Shown: positions 8,241-15,968, counted from the first letter of the stretch. The stretch: DNA of 64,000 nt from Pseudorhodoferax sp. Leaf265 (GCF_001422365.1 NZ_LMMT01000023.1:124001-188000); one strand, 5' to 3'. A program made the numbers and translations. Notes: a model not told the origin generated them from the sequence alone.

Positions 8241-10235
8241 TCAGCCCGCGCGGCGCTGCGACGCCAGCCGGCGCACCACGGTGGCCAGTTGGTCGATCTC
8301 GCCGAACGTGTTGTAGAACGCCAGCGAGGGCCGCACCGTGGTCTCCACGCCGAAGCGGCGCAGGATGGGCTGGGCGCAGTGGTGGCCGGTGCGCACGGCG
8401 ATGCCCTCGGCGTTGAGCGCCTTGCCCACCTCCTCGGTGCTGTAGCCCCTGAGCACGAAGGACATCACGCTGGCCTTCTCACTGGCCGTGCCGATCAGCC
8501 GCAGGCCCGGGATCTCGCGCAGGCGCTCCGTGCCGTAGGCCAGCAGGTCGTGCTCGTGGCGCGCGATGTTCTCGATGCCGATCTTGTTCACGTAGTCGAT
8601 CGCCGCACCCAGGCCCACCGCGTCGGCGATGTTGCCGGTGCCGGCCTCGAAGGTGTTCGGGATCGGCTGGAACACGGTCTTCTCGAACGTGACGTCGGCA
8701 ATCATGTTGCCACCGCCCTGCCATGGCGGCATGTCTTCGAGCATCTCGCGCTTGCCCCAGACCACGCCGATGCCGGTCGGACCGAACACCTTGTGGCCGG
8801 AGAAGACGAAGAAGTCGGCGCCGATGTCCTGCACGTCCACGCGCATGTGCGAGACCGACTGCGCGCCATCGACCAGCGCCTTGGCGCCAGCGCGGTGCGC
8901 CAGTTCCACGATCTCCTTGACCGGCACCACGGTGCCCAGCGCATTGGACACCTGGGTCACGGCCACGATCCTGGTGCGGTCGTTGAGCAGCTTCTTGTAG
9001 TCGTCCAGCAGCACCTGGCCCGACCCGTCGACCGGGATCACGCGCAGCCTGGCGCCCTTGGCGGACGCCAGCTGCTGCCACGGCACGATGTTGGCGTGGT
9101 GCTCCAGGTGGGAGACGATGATCTCGTCGCCCTCGCCCACGTGCTGGGCGCCCCAGCTCTTGGCCACCAGGTTGATGGCCTCGGTGGTGCCGCGCACGAA
9201 GATGACTTCGTTCACGTCGGGCGCGTTGATGAACTGGCGCACGCGTTCACGCGCGCCTTCGTAGGCGTCCGTGGCGCGGGCTGCGAGCGCGTGCGCAGCG
9301 CGGTGGATGTTGGAGTTCTCGTGCTCGTAGAAGTACCTGATGCGCTCGATCACCGAACGCGGCTTGTGCGTGGTGGCAGCGTTGTCGAGCCAGACCAGCT
9401 GGCGGCCGTTGACGCGCTCGGCCAGGATCGGGAAATCGCGCCGCACGGCGTTCACGTCGAAGGCCGGGTGGCGGCCCTGGTCGGCCACCGGCGCCGTGCC
9501 GTGGGGCGCAGGCTTGGCCGGCGTCACATAGCCGCCGGGCAGCACGACCGCGTCGACGAAGTAGAACTTCGGCTCGACCGAGGGCGTGGCCTGCGGCACG
9601 CCGGCGCCGGCGGGAATGCCGGCGGCCTGCGGCGGCGCCGCGTGGCCCGTGAACGGCAGGCCGGCCAGCGCGTCCAGCGGATCGGCCGCACGGCCGGGGT
9701 CGGCGCCCCCAGCCGCAGGATGGCCATGCGACGTGTCGAGGAAGTAATACGGCACGGCGCCCGTGGCCGGGTGCGTGGCGGACTGCTGGGCCGTGGCACC
9801 GGAGGCTTCGGGCACGCCGAGCGCGGCCCCGCCGACGCGCGGCTCGTAGGCCGGCAAGGCGGTGACCACGGTGTCGGGCAGGCCGTTGCCGGCCTGGGCG
9901 TGCGGCAGCAGCGCCGGTGCACGGTGGGCCAGCGATGCCAGCGGCGTCGGCGAGGCCGGCAGCAGGTTGGCGCCCGGGGCGATGCCCTGCGGGAACGGCG
10001 TGCCAGGCACCGAGGGGCCGAAGCCCGCCGGGCTGACCAGGGGCGAGCCGGGCGGCGCGATGTTCACGGGTGCCTGCACGCCGGCCGGCACGCCCGCCGA
10101 ACCCAATGCGGGCACGGACGAAGGGGGCGTGCCCGGCAGGGCCGCGAACAAGGCGTTGGCCATGCGCGCGAGCACCGCGGGATCGATCGGCGCCTCCGGC
10201 CCCACAGCCTGGGACGGCAGAGAAGCGATGGTCAT
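8241..10235 (-). CDS. Encapsulin-cargo cysteine desulfurase (SufS-type, long N-extension)
   Basis: A 664-residue PLP enzyme that should remove sulfur from L-cysteine as persulfide, releasing alanine. Residues about 256-664 form a SufS-type desulfurase: PLP lysine Lys482 in FSGHKVFGP and catalytic Cys620 in RTGHHCAQP. Residues 1-255 are low-complexity Ala/Pro/Gly with no fold visible, which is the hallmark of Family 2A encapsulin cargo enzymes, where the disordered extension targets the enzyme into the shell. Two similar aromatic motifs, YYFLD (163-167) and FYFVD (224-228), stand out in it. It lies 187 bases downstream of the shell gene on the same strand. The start is the ATG at 10235; an ATG 13 codons upstream is also in frame, and neither has a strong ribosome-binding site. 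Confidence 0.93.
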   Translation of the reverse strand: MTIASLPSQAVGPEAPIDPAVLARMANALFAALPGTPPSSVPALGSAGVPAGVQAPVNIAPPGSPLVSPAGFGPSVPGTPFPQGIAPGANLLPASPTPLASLAHRAPALLPHAQAGNGLPDTVVTALPAYEPRVGGAALGVPEASGATAQQSATHPATGAVPYYFLDTSHGHPAAGGADPGRAADPLDALAGLPFTGHAAPPQAAGIPAGAGVPQATPSVEPKFYFVDAVVLPGGYVTPAKPAPHGTAPVADQGRHPAFDVNAVRRDFPILAERVNGRQLVWLDNAATTHKPRSVIERIRYFYEHENSNIHRAAHALAARATDAYEGARERVRQFINAPDVNEVIFVRGTTEAINLVAKSWGAQHVGEGDEIIVSHLEHHANIVPWQQLASAKGARLRVIPVDGSGQVLLDDYKKLLNDRTRIVAVTQVSNALGTVVPVKEIVELAHRAGAKALVDGAQSVSHMRVDVQDIGADFFVFSGHKVFGPTGIGVVWGKREMLEDMPPWQGGGNMIADVTFEKTVFQPIPNTFEAGTGNIADAVGLGAAIDYVNKIGIENIARHEHDLLAYGTERLREIPGLRLIGTASEKASVMSFVLRGYSTEEVGKALNAEGIAVRTGHHCAQPILRRFGVETTVRPSLAFYNTFGEIDQLATVVRRLASQRRAG

Positions 10236-10380
10236 GTGGACGAACTCGGGTAGTGCGCGTCGGACGCATCGCATACAGCGGCCGACGCAATCAATGGTTC
10301 AGGTGGCCGCGGACCAGGCCATGCAAGTGCACCCGCGGAACTGGCTCTGCCAGGCCGCTGGGTGCGCCCCCTGGGGGGTA

Positions 10381-10411
10381 TTGGACGGCTACACGCAGTG
10401 GGTCCGTCCAA
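10381..10411 (-). other. Hairpin between shell and cargo genes
   Basis: An 8-bp perfect inverted repeat (TTGGACGG / CCGTCCAA) with a 15-base loop begins 11 bases after the encapsulin stop codon. No T-run follows on the minus strand, so it is not a classical terminator. It could protect the 3' end of the shell mRNA or reduce read-through, which would let shell subunits be made in excess of cargo. Confidence 0.4.
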
Positions 10412-10422
10412 ACGGGGGGGAC

Positions 10423-11361
10423 TCATTTGTAGGTGTCCAGGACCGAGTAGTCGTGGTAGCGGTTGATCTCCACGTCGTCTAGCACCGCCAGAGCGTCGGG
10501 CGTCAGCACGGCCAGCGAGCAGTACTGCGAGATCAGGTAGGAGGCGATGGCGTGGTTGTTGATGCCCATGAAGCGCACCGACAGGCCGGGGCCCTGCTCG
10601 CCCGGCAGACCGGGCTGGAACAGGCCGACCACGCCCTGGCGCTTGTCGCCCACGCGCAGCAGGATGATCTTGCTCTTGCCGTCGGCCACGGGCACCTTGT
10701 CCGAGGGGATCAGCGGCACACCGCGCCAGGTGATGAACTGCGAGCCGAACAGGCTCACGGTGGGCGGCGGCGTGCCGCGGCGCGTGGCTTCGCGGCCGAA
10801 GGCGGCAATCGTCAGCGGATGCGCCAGGAAGAAGGCCGGCTCCTTCCAGACCTTGGTCAGCAGCTCGTCGAGGTCGTCGGGCGTGGGTGCGCCGCTCAGC
10901 GGGAAGATGCGCTGCTCGTCCGTGACCTGGGCCAGCAGGCCGTAGTCCGGGTTGTTGATGAGCTCGCTTTCCTGGTTCTCCTTGATCGTCTCGATCGTCA
11001 GGCGCAGCTGCTCCTTGATCTGGTCGTGCGGGCTGCTGTAGAGGTCGGAGATGCGCGTGTGCACGTCCAGCACGGTGCTGACGGCATTGAGGAAGTACTC
11101 GCGCGGGTGCTCTTCGTAGTCGACGAAGGTGCGCGGCAGCTGGTTCTCGGACTCCTTGGCCGTGCAGGTGACCTTGATGGCCTCGGGGTTCTTGACCTTG
11201 TTCAGGCGGTAGATGCCCGCCTCCACCGGCACCCACTGCAGCAGGTGCGTGAGCCAGCGCGGCGTGATCGTCGCCAGCTGGGGAACGGTCTTGGTGGCAT
11301 TGGCCAGTTGGCGTGCGGCGCTATCGCCCAGGGCGACAGTGCCGCCTACGGTTGCAGTCAT
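10423..11361 (-). CDS. Family 2A encapsulin shell protein (SrpI-like)
   Basis: A 312-residue HK97-fold shell protein of the Family 2A encapsulin type. Recognisable family features are the N-terminal arm (PQLATITPRWLTHLLQWV), the TFVDYEEHPREYFLNAVST stretch, the SPHDQIKEQLRLTIETIKE helix, and the C-terminal GINNHAIASYLISQYCSLAV region ending near DYSVLDTYK. It has no cyclic-nucleotide-binding insert, which separates it from Family 2B. Many subunits should assemble into an icosahedral shell around the cysteine desulfurase encoded next. GGAG precedes the ATG by 6 bases. Homologues are sometimes mis-annotated as stress or major membrane proteins. The direct neighbours (desulfurase, serine acetyltransferase, rhodanese) match the known Family 2A gene set. 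Confidence 0.93.
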   Translation of the reverse strand: MTATVGGTVALGDSAARQLANATKTVPQLATITPRWLTHLLQWVPVEAGIYRLNKVKNPEAIKVTCTAKESENQLPRTFVDYEEHPREYFLNAVSTVLDVHTRISDLYSSPHDQIKEQLRLTIETIKENQESELINNPDYGLLAQVTDEQRIFPLSGAPTPDDLDELLTKVWKEPAFFLAHPLTIAAFGREATRRGTPPPTVSLFGSQFITWRGVPLIPSDKVPVADGKSKIILLRVGDKRQGVVGLFQPGLPGEQGPGLSVRFMGINNHAIASYLISQYCSLAVLTPDALAVLDDVEINRYHDYSVLDTYK

Positions 11362-11422
11362 TCAAACTCCAGGGGTGTACACAACAGAACGGCGGCCAGT
11401 GTCTGGCGCGCCGGCAGCGGTC

Positions 11423-11692
11423 TCAACCGCCTATAGCCGCCAAGGCGTCGTGGTGTGCACGCCGCACGGAAGCCACCTGTTCGCCGCGCGCCAGCAGCGA
11501 GGCCGGCTCCAGCTGCAGCGCCACGGCCAGCTTCTGCACGGTGACGATGGAGACGATCACGCGGCCACGCTCGATCTCGCCGACATAGCTGCGGTTCAGG
11601 TCCGACAGCGCAGCGAGATGCTCCTGCGACCAGCCGCGCTGCTCGCGCAACTGGCGCACGGCGATGCCGAAATGCTCGACCAGGGTGCTCAT
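11423..11692 (-). CDS. Small XRE-family regulator inside the encapsulin operon
   Basis: An 89-residue protein that is almost entirely a Cro/C1-type helix-turn-helix (about 8-65): VRQLREQRGWSQEHLAALS, then LNRSYVGEIERGR. A short tail follows with no sensor domain. GAGG lies about 9 bases ahead of the ATG at 11692, overlapping the stop of the acetyltransferase gene 11 bases away, so the two are probably translated from one mRNA. It sits between the cysteine-synthesis gene and the shell gene, 61 bases from the latter. It is a likely local regulator of the operon; the sequence does not tell whether it represses or activates. Confidence 0.88.
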   Translation of the reverse strand: MSTLVEHFGIAVRQLREQRGWSQEHLAALSDLNRSYVGEIERGRVIVSIVTVQKLAVALQLEPASLLARGEQVASVRRAHHDALAAIGG

Positions 11693-11703
11693 GGCGCAGA
11701 GCC

Positions 11704-12612
11704 TCAGCGCGGCAGCGGTGCGTTCTGCAGGCTGGCCTGCGTCACGCTGGCGCCGCGCGGCACGTCGTCGGTGATCCAGACGTTGCCGCCGATCACCGCG
11801 CCGGCGCCGATGGTCACGCGGCCCAGGATGGTGGCACCGGCGTAAATGACCACGTCGTCCTCGACCAGCGGATGGCGTGGCAAGCCCTTGCTGAGCTTGC
11901 CGTCGCCATCGGTCGGAAAGCGCTTGGCGCCCAGCGTGACGGCCTGGTAGATGCGCACGCGCTGGCCGATCACGGCCGTCTCGCCGATCACGACACCCGT
12001 GCCGTGGTCGATGAAGAAGCCCGCGCCGATGCTGGCGCCCGGGTGCAGGTCGATGCCGGTCTGCGCATGGGCCAGCTCGGCGATGATGCGCGCCAGGAGC
12101 GGCAGGCCCAGACCGTACAGCGTGTGCGCCAGCCGGTGGTGGATGATGGACAGCACGCCCGGGTAGCACAGCAGCACCTCGTCGACGCTGCCGGCCGCCG
12201 GGTCGCCATGGAAGGCGGCCAGCACGTCGCTGTCGAGCAGGCGCCGCGTGGCGGGCAGGCTCGCGGCGAAGGCGTTCACGGCATCGTGCGCGCGGCGGTC
12301 GATCTGCTCGGCCGCCAGGGGCGCGTGGCGGTGTGCGTAGTTCAGTTCGAGCCGGGCCTGCTGCAGCAAGACGTGCAGCGCGGTGTCGAGCTCGTTGGCG
12401 ACGTAGTAGTCCTCGCTCTCCACGCGCAGATCCGGTGGACCCAGCCGCATCGGGAACAGCACGCCCTTGAGGCCTTCGATGGTGCGCGCCAACGCATCGC
12501 GCGAGGGGAACTCGCGACCACCGGGTTCGCGCGAGCGCTTCTGCGCGGCACGCCATTCGTCGCGCACGCCATGCAGCGCGCGCACGATTTCTCCGACTTC
12601 GAACTGGGCCAC
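11704..12612 (-). CDS. cysE: Serine O-acetyltransferase (EpsC/CysE type)
   Basis: A 302-residue enzyme that should acetylate L-serine with acetyl-CoA to give O-acetylserine, the acceptor for sulfide in cysteine synthesis. The N-terminal 150 residues are helical. The C-terminal part (about 185-295) is a left-handed beta helix of hexapeptide repeats, with GIDLHPGASIGAGFFIDHGTG carrying the active-site histidines. It is longer than E. coli CysE (273) and resembles the EpsC-type enzymes found beside Family 2A encapsulins. Translation starts at GTG 12612, supported by AAGGA 8 bases upstream. It follows the rhodanese gene by 48 bases and precedes the XRE gene by 11. Confidence 0.93.
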   Translation of the reverse strand: MAQFEVGEIVRALHGVRDEWRAAQKRSREPGGREFPSRDALARTIEGLKGVLFPMRLGPPDLRVESEDYYVANELDTALHVLLQQARLELNYAHRHAPLAAEQIDRRAHDAVNAFAASLPATRRLLDSDVLAAFHGDPAAGSVDEVLLCYPGVLSIIHHRLAHTLYGLGLPLLARIIAELAHAQTGIDLHPGASIGAGFFIDHGTGVVIGETAVIGQRVRIYQAVTLGAKRFPTDGDGKLSKGLPRHPLVEDDVVIYAGATILGRVTIGAGAVIGGNVWITDDVPRGASVTQASLQNAPLPR

Positions 12613-12660
12613 TGTTGTTCCTTGTTGGTGTTGGCAGATCGGGGGGGCGCCCAGCGCCGC

Positions 12661-13140
12661 TCAGTCCTGCTGCCAGGGCAGGCCGTGGAAGCGCCAGCCG
12701 TCGCCATGGCCGCGCTGGCCGTTGGCGTCGATCTCGCCCTCGAAGCCTTCGAGCACGTTGTAGACGTTGGCGAAGCCGGCCTTGGCCGCGGCCTCGGCCG
12801 CCAGCACCGAGCGCTTGCCGCTGCGGCACAGCAGCAGCACCGTGGCTTCCTTGCCGCCGGCCTTGGCCAGCTTGGCCTCGAGCTCCCGCACGAAGCGCGG
12901 GTTGCGCGTGAGCGCCGTGCCCGTCGCCCAGGCCACGTGCTGGCTGCCGGGCACCTGGCCGACGAACTTGAGCTCCTCGGCCGAGCGCACGTCGACCAGT
13001 TGCGCGGCGCCGTCCTGCAGCAGCTGCCAGGCCTGCTGCGGTGTCACGCCGCCGGCGTAGGACAGCCCCTGCTCCGCGGCCTGCGCACGGGCATGCTCCA
13101 GGGCGGCGGGCAAGACGATTTCTGCGAGATCGGACGACAT
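12661..13140 (-). CDS. Rhodanese-like sulfurtransferase
   Basis: A 159-residue single-domain rhodanese. The fold runs from VTPQQAWQLLQ to the C-terminus; VDVRSAEELKFVGQVPGSQHV is the first signature. The active-site loop is LLLCRSGKRS, where the cysteine would carry persulfide. No signal peptide is seen, so it is cytoplasmic. The start ATG at 13140 has AGGAG 8 bases upstream. It is the first gene of the rhodanese-cysE-XRE-encapsulin-desulfurase string. Rhodaneses accompany many Family 2A encapsulins, so it probably moves sulfane sulfur into or out of the system. Confidence 0.93.
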   Translation of the reverse strand: MSSDLAEIVLPAALEHARAQAAEQGLSYAGGVTPQQAWQLLQDGAAQLVDVRSAEELKFVGQVPGSQHVAWATGTALTRNPRFVRELEAKLAKAGGKEATVLLLCRSGKRSVLAAEAAAKAGFANVYNVLEGFEGEIDANGQRGHGDGWRFHGLPWQQD

Positions 13141-13210
13141 CGAAAACTCCTGGGGACTGTGCGTTGCGGGATGGGGTGAAACGAATGTAGGGGGCATGCC
13201 GCGCAGAACA

Positions 13211-13228
13211 AACGACTGTTTTCTCGTT
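13211..13228 (-). promoter_or_regulatory. Inverted repeat upstream of the encapsulin operon
   Basis: AACGA and TCGTT form an inverted repeat with an 8-base spacer, 71 bases before the rhodanese start. The same half-sites with a 5-base spacer occur upstream of the second sulfur operon (15318-15332). Spacing and place suit a regulator-binding site, perhaps for a CysB-like or the local XRE protein. A weak promoter-like pair lies between it and the gene. Confidence 0.35.
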
Positions 13229-13268
13229 TTCAAAGAACCCCAAGGTATAAGCGTGCGGCCATGGAAAA

Positions 13269-13306
13269 GGCCGCACGCAGTCCCCTGACGGGGACCGGGT
13301 GCGGCC
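13269..13306 (-). terminator. Rho-independent terminator after metY
   Basis: A long two-part stem: outer GGCCGCAC/GTGCGGCC and inner GTCCCC/GGGGAC with a 4-base loop, followed on the minus strand by CCTTTTCC. It lies 17 bases after the metY stop and separates metY transcription from the encapsulin operon. Confidence 0.75.
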
Positions 13307-13323
13307 CATGCCGTGCTGCGTGT

Positions 13324-14616
13324 TCAGACGGCTGCCAGTGCCTGCTCCAGGTCGGCCTTCAGGTCGTCGATGTGCTCGATGCCGACCGACAGGCGCACCG
13401 TCTCCTCGCTCACGCCGGTCTTGGCCAGTTCCTCGGGCGAGAGCTGGCGGTGCGTGGTGGACGCCGGGTGCGTGGCCAGCGAGCGCACGTCACCGATGTT
13501 GACGAGCCGGGTGAACAGGCCCAGGGCGTCCAGGAAGCGCGCGCCGGCCTCACGGGCGCCGCCCTGGCCCTTGACGCCGAAGGTCAGGATGCCCGAGCCC
13601 GTGCCGCGCAGGTACTTGCGCGCCAGCGTATGCTCGGGGTGGTTCTCCAGGCCCGCGTAGTTGACCCAGCCGACCTTGGCGTGCCCCTGCAGGTACTGGG
13701 CGATGGCCAGCGTGTTGGCCGTGATGCGGTCCATGCGCAGCGCCAGCGTCTCGATGCCCTGCAGGATCAGGAAGGCGTTGAACGGCGAGATCGCCGCGCC
13801 CGTGTTGCGCAGCGGCACCACGCGCGCGCGGCCGATGTAGGCGGCCGGGCCCAGGGCCTCGGTGTAGACCACGCCGTGGTAGCTCACGTCGGGCTCGTTC
13901 AGGCGCTTGAAGCGCTCCTTGTGCTGGGCCCAGGGGAACTTGCCGGAGTCGACGATGGCCCCGCCGATGCTGTTGCCATGGCCACCCAGGTACTTGGTCA
14001 GCGAGTGCACGACGATGTCGGCGCCGTGCTCGATCGGCCGGCTGAGATAGGGCGAGGGCACGGTGTTGTCCACGATCAGCGGCACGCCATGGCGGTGCGC
14101 GATTTCTGCGATGGTGGCGATGTCGGTCACGTTGCCGGCGGGGTTGCCCAGCGACTCGACGAACACGGCCTTGGTCCGGCCGTCGAACAGCTTCTCGAAG
14201 CTGGCGGGGTCGCGGTGGTCGGCGAAGCGCGTGGTGATGCCCGACAGCGGCAGCGTGTGCGCGAACAGGTTGTAGGTGCCGCCATACAGCGCGGTGCTGC
14301 TGATGATGTTGTCGCCCGCTTCGGCGATGGTCTGGATCGCGTAGGTCACGGCCGCCTGGCCCGAGGCCAGGGCCAGCGCCGCGATGCCGCATTCCAGCGC
14401 CGCCACGCGCTGCTCCAGCACGTCCTGCGTCGGGTTCATGATGCGCGTGTAGATGTTGCCCGGCACCTTGAGGTCGAACAGGTCGGCGCCATGCTGCGCG
14501 CTGTCGAAGGCGTAGGCGGCCGTCTGGTAGATCGGCGGTACCACGGCGCGCGTGGTCGGGTCCGGCGAGTAGCCGGCATGCACGGACAGGGTCTCGAATT
14601 TCCAGTCTTTGGACAT
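13324..14616 (-). CDS. metY: O-acetylhomoserine/O-acetylserine sulfhydrylase
   Basis: A 430-residue PLP enzyme of the Cys/Met metabolism family that should add sulfide to O-acetylhomoserine (giving homocysteine) or O-acetylserine. Length and motifs match MetY: the start [26 protein letters not shown] is typical, PLP contacts are in ALASGQAAV, and the Schiff-base lysine is in [17 protein letters not shown] lies 5 bases before the ATG. It is the last gene of a three-gene minus-strand unit (75-residue protein, VOC protein, metY) and is followed by a strong terminator. Its place beside the encapsulin operon ties it to sulfur assimilation. Exact acceptor preference cannot be read from the sequence. 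Confidence 0.94.
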   Translation of the reverse strand: MSKDWKFETLSVHAGYSPDPTTRAVVPPIYQTAAYAFDSAQHGADLFDLKVPGNIYTRIMNPTQDVLEQRVAALECGIAALALASGQAAVTYAIQTIAEAGDNIISSTALYGGTYNLFAHTLPLSGITTRFADHRDPASFEKLFDGRTKAVFVESLGNPAGNVTDIATIAEIAHRHGVPLIVDNTVPSPYLSRPIEHGADIVVHSLTKYLGGHGNSIGGAIVDSGKFPWAQHKERFKRLNEPDVSYHGVVYTEALGPAAYIGRARVVPLRNTGAAISPFNAFLILQGIETLALRMDRITANTLAIAQYLQGHAKVGWVNYAGLENHPEHTLARKYLRGTGSGILTFGVKGQGGAREAGARFLDALGLFTRLVNIGDVRSLATHPASTTHRQLSPEELAKTGVSEETVRLSVGIEHIDDLKADLEQALAAV

Positions 14617-14635
14617 GGGTCTCCTTGGGGGTGGT

Positions 14636-14998
14636 TCAGCTCACATCCGGCTCGACGAACTCGAGCCGGTTGCCAGCCGGATCGTGCACGAAAAAGCGCA
14701 GGTAGCCCGGCAGTGGCTGGTTCTCCTCGAGCGGGAAGGCAGCGTCGAGCAGGCGCTTGCGCAGCTGCGGCAGGCCCTGCACCTCGAAGGACAGCGGCGT
14801 GAGCCCGGGCGCCGCGGCTGCGGGCTGCTCGGTGGCGACCAGGTCCACGCGCTGGCCGCGCGCGGCGAAGCGCAGCACCGGCCCGGGCGGCTGCGGCATC
14901 AGCGTCAGGCCCAGCAGCTCGCCGTAGAAATGCGTGACCGCGCTGGCCAGCGCCGGCGGGAACGGCAGCTGCACACGGTTGATGGCCTGGATGTCCAT
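14636..14998 (-). CDS. VOC/glyoxalase-family protein
   Basis: A 120-residue protein with the paired beta-alpha-beta-beta-beta modules of the vicinal oxygen chelate fold: VTHFYGELLGL in the first half and GYLRFFVHDPAGNRLEFVEP at the end. The C-terminal glutamate of LEFVEP is a usual metal ligand, but the matching N-terminal ligand is not clear, so it may be a binding protein and not an enzyme. The start ATG at 14998 has GGTGA 8 bases upstream. It is 8 bases from the upstream gene's stop and 19 bases before metY, so these are probably co-transcribed. The substrate is unknown. Confidence 0.85.
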   Translation of the reverse strand: MDIQAINRVQLPFPPALASAVTHFYGELLGLTLMPQPPGPVLRFAARGQRVDLVATEQPAAAAPGLTPLSFEVQGLPQLRKRLLDAAFPLEENQPLPGYLRFFVHDPAGNRLEFVEPDVS

Positions 14999-15006
14999 GG
15001 CCGCGT

Positions 15007-15234
15007 TCACCATGAATGCGCCAGCAAGCTGGGCATGGCCGGCCGCAGCGCGGCCAGCGCCGCGGCACGCAGGCGGGCCCGGCGCGGCACATAGCCATGG
15101 GGGGCCCGGCGGGCCAGGGCCTGCGCCGAGCGCGGCGCCAGTTGCCAGGCGCGGGCGGTCACGTCCAGCACGCGCGTGGCCCATTCGGCAGGGATGGCGG
15201 TCGGATCGGATGAATAGGTCAGGGCATCGGCCAT
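15007..15234 (-). CDS. Hypothetical protein, 75 aa, first gene of metY unit
   Basis: A small basic protein, alanine- and arginine-rich in its second half, with a more ordinary start (ALTYSSDPTAIPAEWATRVL). AGGAG lies 9 bases before the ATG at 15234. No domain, signal peptide or membrane segment is recognised. It leads the metY unit and is followed 8 bases later by the VOC gene, so it is probably expressed with them. Function unknown. Confidence 0.7.
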   Translation of the reverse strand: MADALTYSSDPTAIPAEWATRVLDVTARAWQLAPRSAQALARRAPHGYVPRRARLRAAALAALRPAMPSLLAHSW

Positions 15235-15317
15235 GGGAACAACTCCTGCAAGAGACGGCGGCCGCACGGGCCGTCGCAAAGAACGGGCGGATTGTGTGCA
15301 AGCCCTCGCGAGAAGGG

Positions 15318-15332
15318 AACGAACCAATCGTT
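15318..15332 (-). promoter_or_regulatory. Inverted repeat upstream of the metY unit
   Basis: AACGA-N5-TCGTT, a perfect 5-bp inverted repeat 84 bases before the first gene of the metY unit. Its half-sites are the same as those upstream of the encapsulin operon, and both have a GGTTCT element beside them on the minus strand. It is a candidate shared operator for a sulfur-responsive regulator. Confidence 0.3.
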
Positions 15333-15532
15333 AGAACCTTATGCAAGCAGCGCGGGCCGCAGCCGCAGGAGGAGATCAAGGCCGGCAACATCGGGCGCGA
15401 CCGAGCCGCTGCCTGTTTCGCAGGCATCCTGGCGCAGGCCGCGCCAGGCTTGGCTTTGCGACGAATCCCCTGCCCTTGTCCACAGCCTTGCCCACGGCAA
15501 CGTGGGACAAGGTTGCGGCGCTCCAGAAACGA

Positions 15533-15553
15533 CAAAACCGCCCGAAGGCGGTT
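15533..15553 (-). terminator. Rho-independent terminator after the RRM gene
   Basis: On the minus strand AACCGCC, a TTCG tetraloop and GGCGGTT are followed by TTTGTC. A 7-bp stem with a stable UUCG loop and a short U-tract, 33 bases after the RRM gene's stop. Confidence 0.85.
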
Positions 15554-15585
15554 GTGTCGATGCGCAGGCGCAGGCGCCTTGGCGA

Positions 15586-15945
15586 TCAGTAGTTGCTGCG
15601 GCCACCGCCGTAGCCGCCGCCGCCACCACCGCTGTAGCCGCCGCGGCCACCGCCACCGCCGCCGCCGCCGCCGAAGCCGCGGCCACCGCCGCCTTCTTCA
15701 CGGGGGCGGGCTTCGTTGACCGTCAGCGCACGGCCGTCGGCCATGGCGCCGTTCAGGCCGTTGATGGCAGCCTGGGCTTCTGCGGCAGAGCCCATTTCGA
15801 CAAAGCCGAAGCCCTTGGAGCGGCCGCTGTCGCGGTCCTGCATGACTTGGGCGGACTTGACTTCGCCGTACGCGGCGAAGTTTTCGCGCAGGGAGTCGGA
15901 GGTGATGCTGTAGGCAAGGTTGCCAACGTAGATGCGGGTGCTCAT
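15586..15945 (-). CDS. Glycine-rich RRM RNA-binding protein
   Basis: A 119-residue protein with one RNA recognition motif (about 3-80): RNP2 is IYVGNL at 5-10 and RNP1 is KGFGFVEM. A glycine-rich tail (about 85-119) with scattered Arg, Tyr and Ser ends in GGGRSNY. Bacterial and cyanobacterial proteins of this build bind RNA and are often cold-induced. AGGA lies about 9 bases before the ATG. It follows the IF-1 gene on the same strand by 23 bases, so both may be read from one mRNA ending at the terminator just downstream. The glycine tail is low-complexity DNA. Confidence 0.93.
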   Translation of the reverse strand: MSTRIYVGNLAYSITSDSLRENFAAYGEVKSAQVMQDRDSGRSKGFGFVEMGSAAEAQAAINGLNGAMADGRALTVNEARPREEGGGGRGFGGGGGGGGGRGGYSGGGGGGYGGGRSNY

Positions 15946-15968
15946 GGAGAGATTCCTAGGGTGAAGAT

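Noticed and set aside
8211-10253. A 680-residue plus-strand frame opposite the cysteine desulfurase.
   Set aside because: Composition is His/Arg/Ala/Gly-rich without motifs; the minus strand has intact PLP-lysine and catalytic-cysteine motifs.
10371-10380. C-run/G-run palindrome near 10370 as a terminator.
   Set aside because: The stem has almost no loop and is not followed by a T-run on either strand.
10423-11361. HK97-fold shell protein as evidence of a prophage.
   Set aside because: No portal, terminase, protease, tail or integrase genes are nearby; the neighbours are sulfur-metabolism genes typical of Family 2A encapsulins.
8241-11361. Assignment of the encapsulin to Family 2B.
   Set aside because: The shell lacks a cyclic-nucleotide-binding domain insert, and cargo is a cysteine desulfurase, both pointing to Family 2A.
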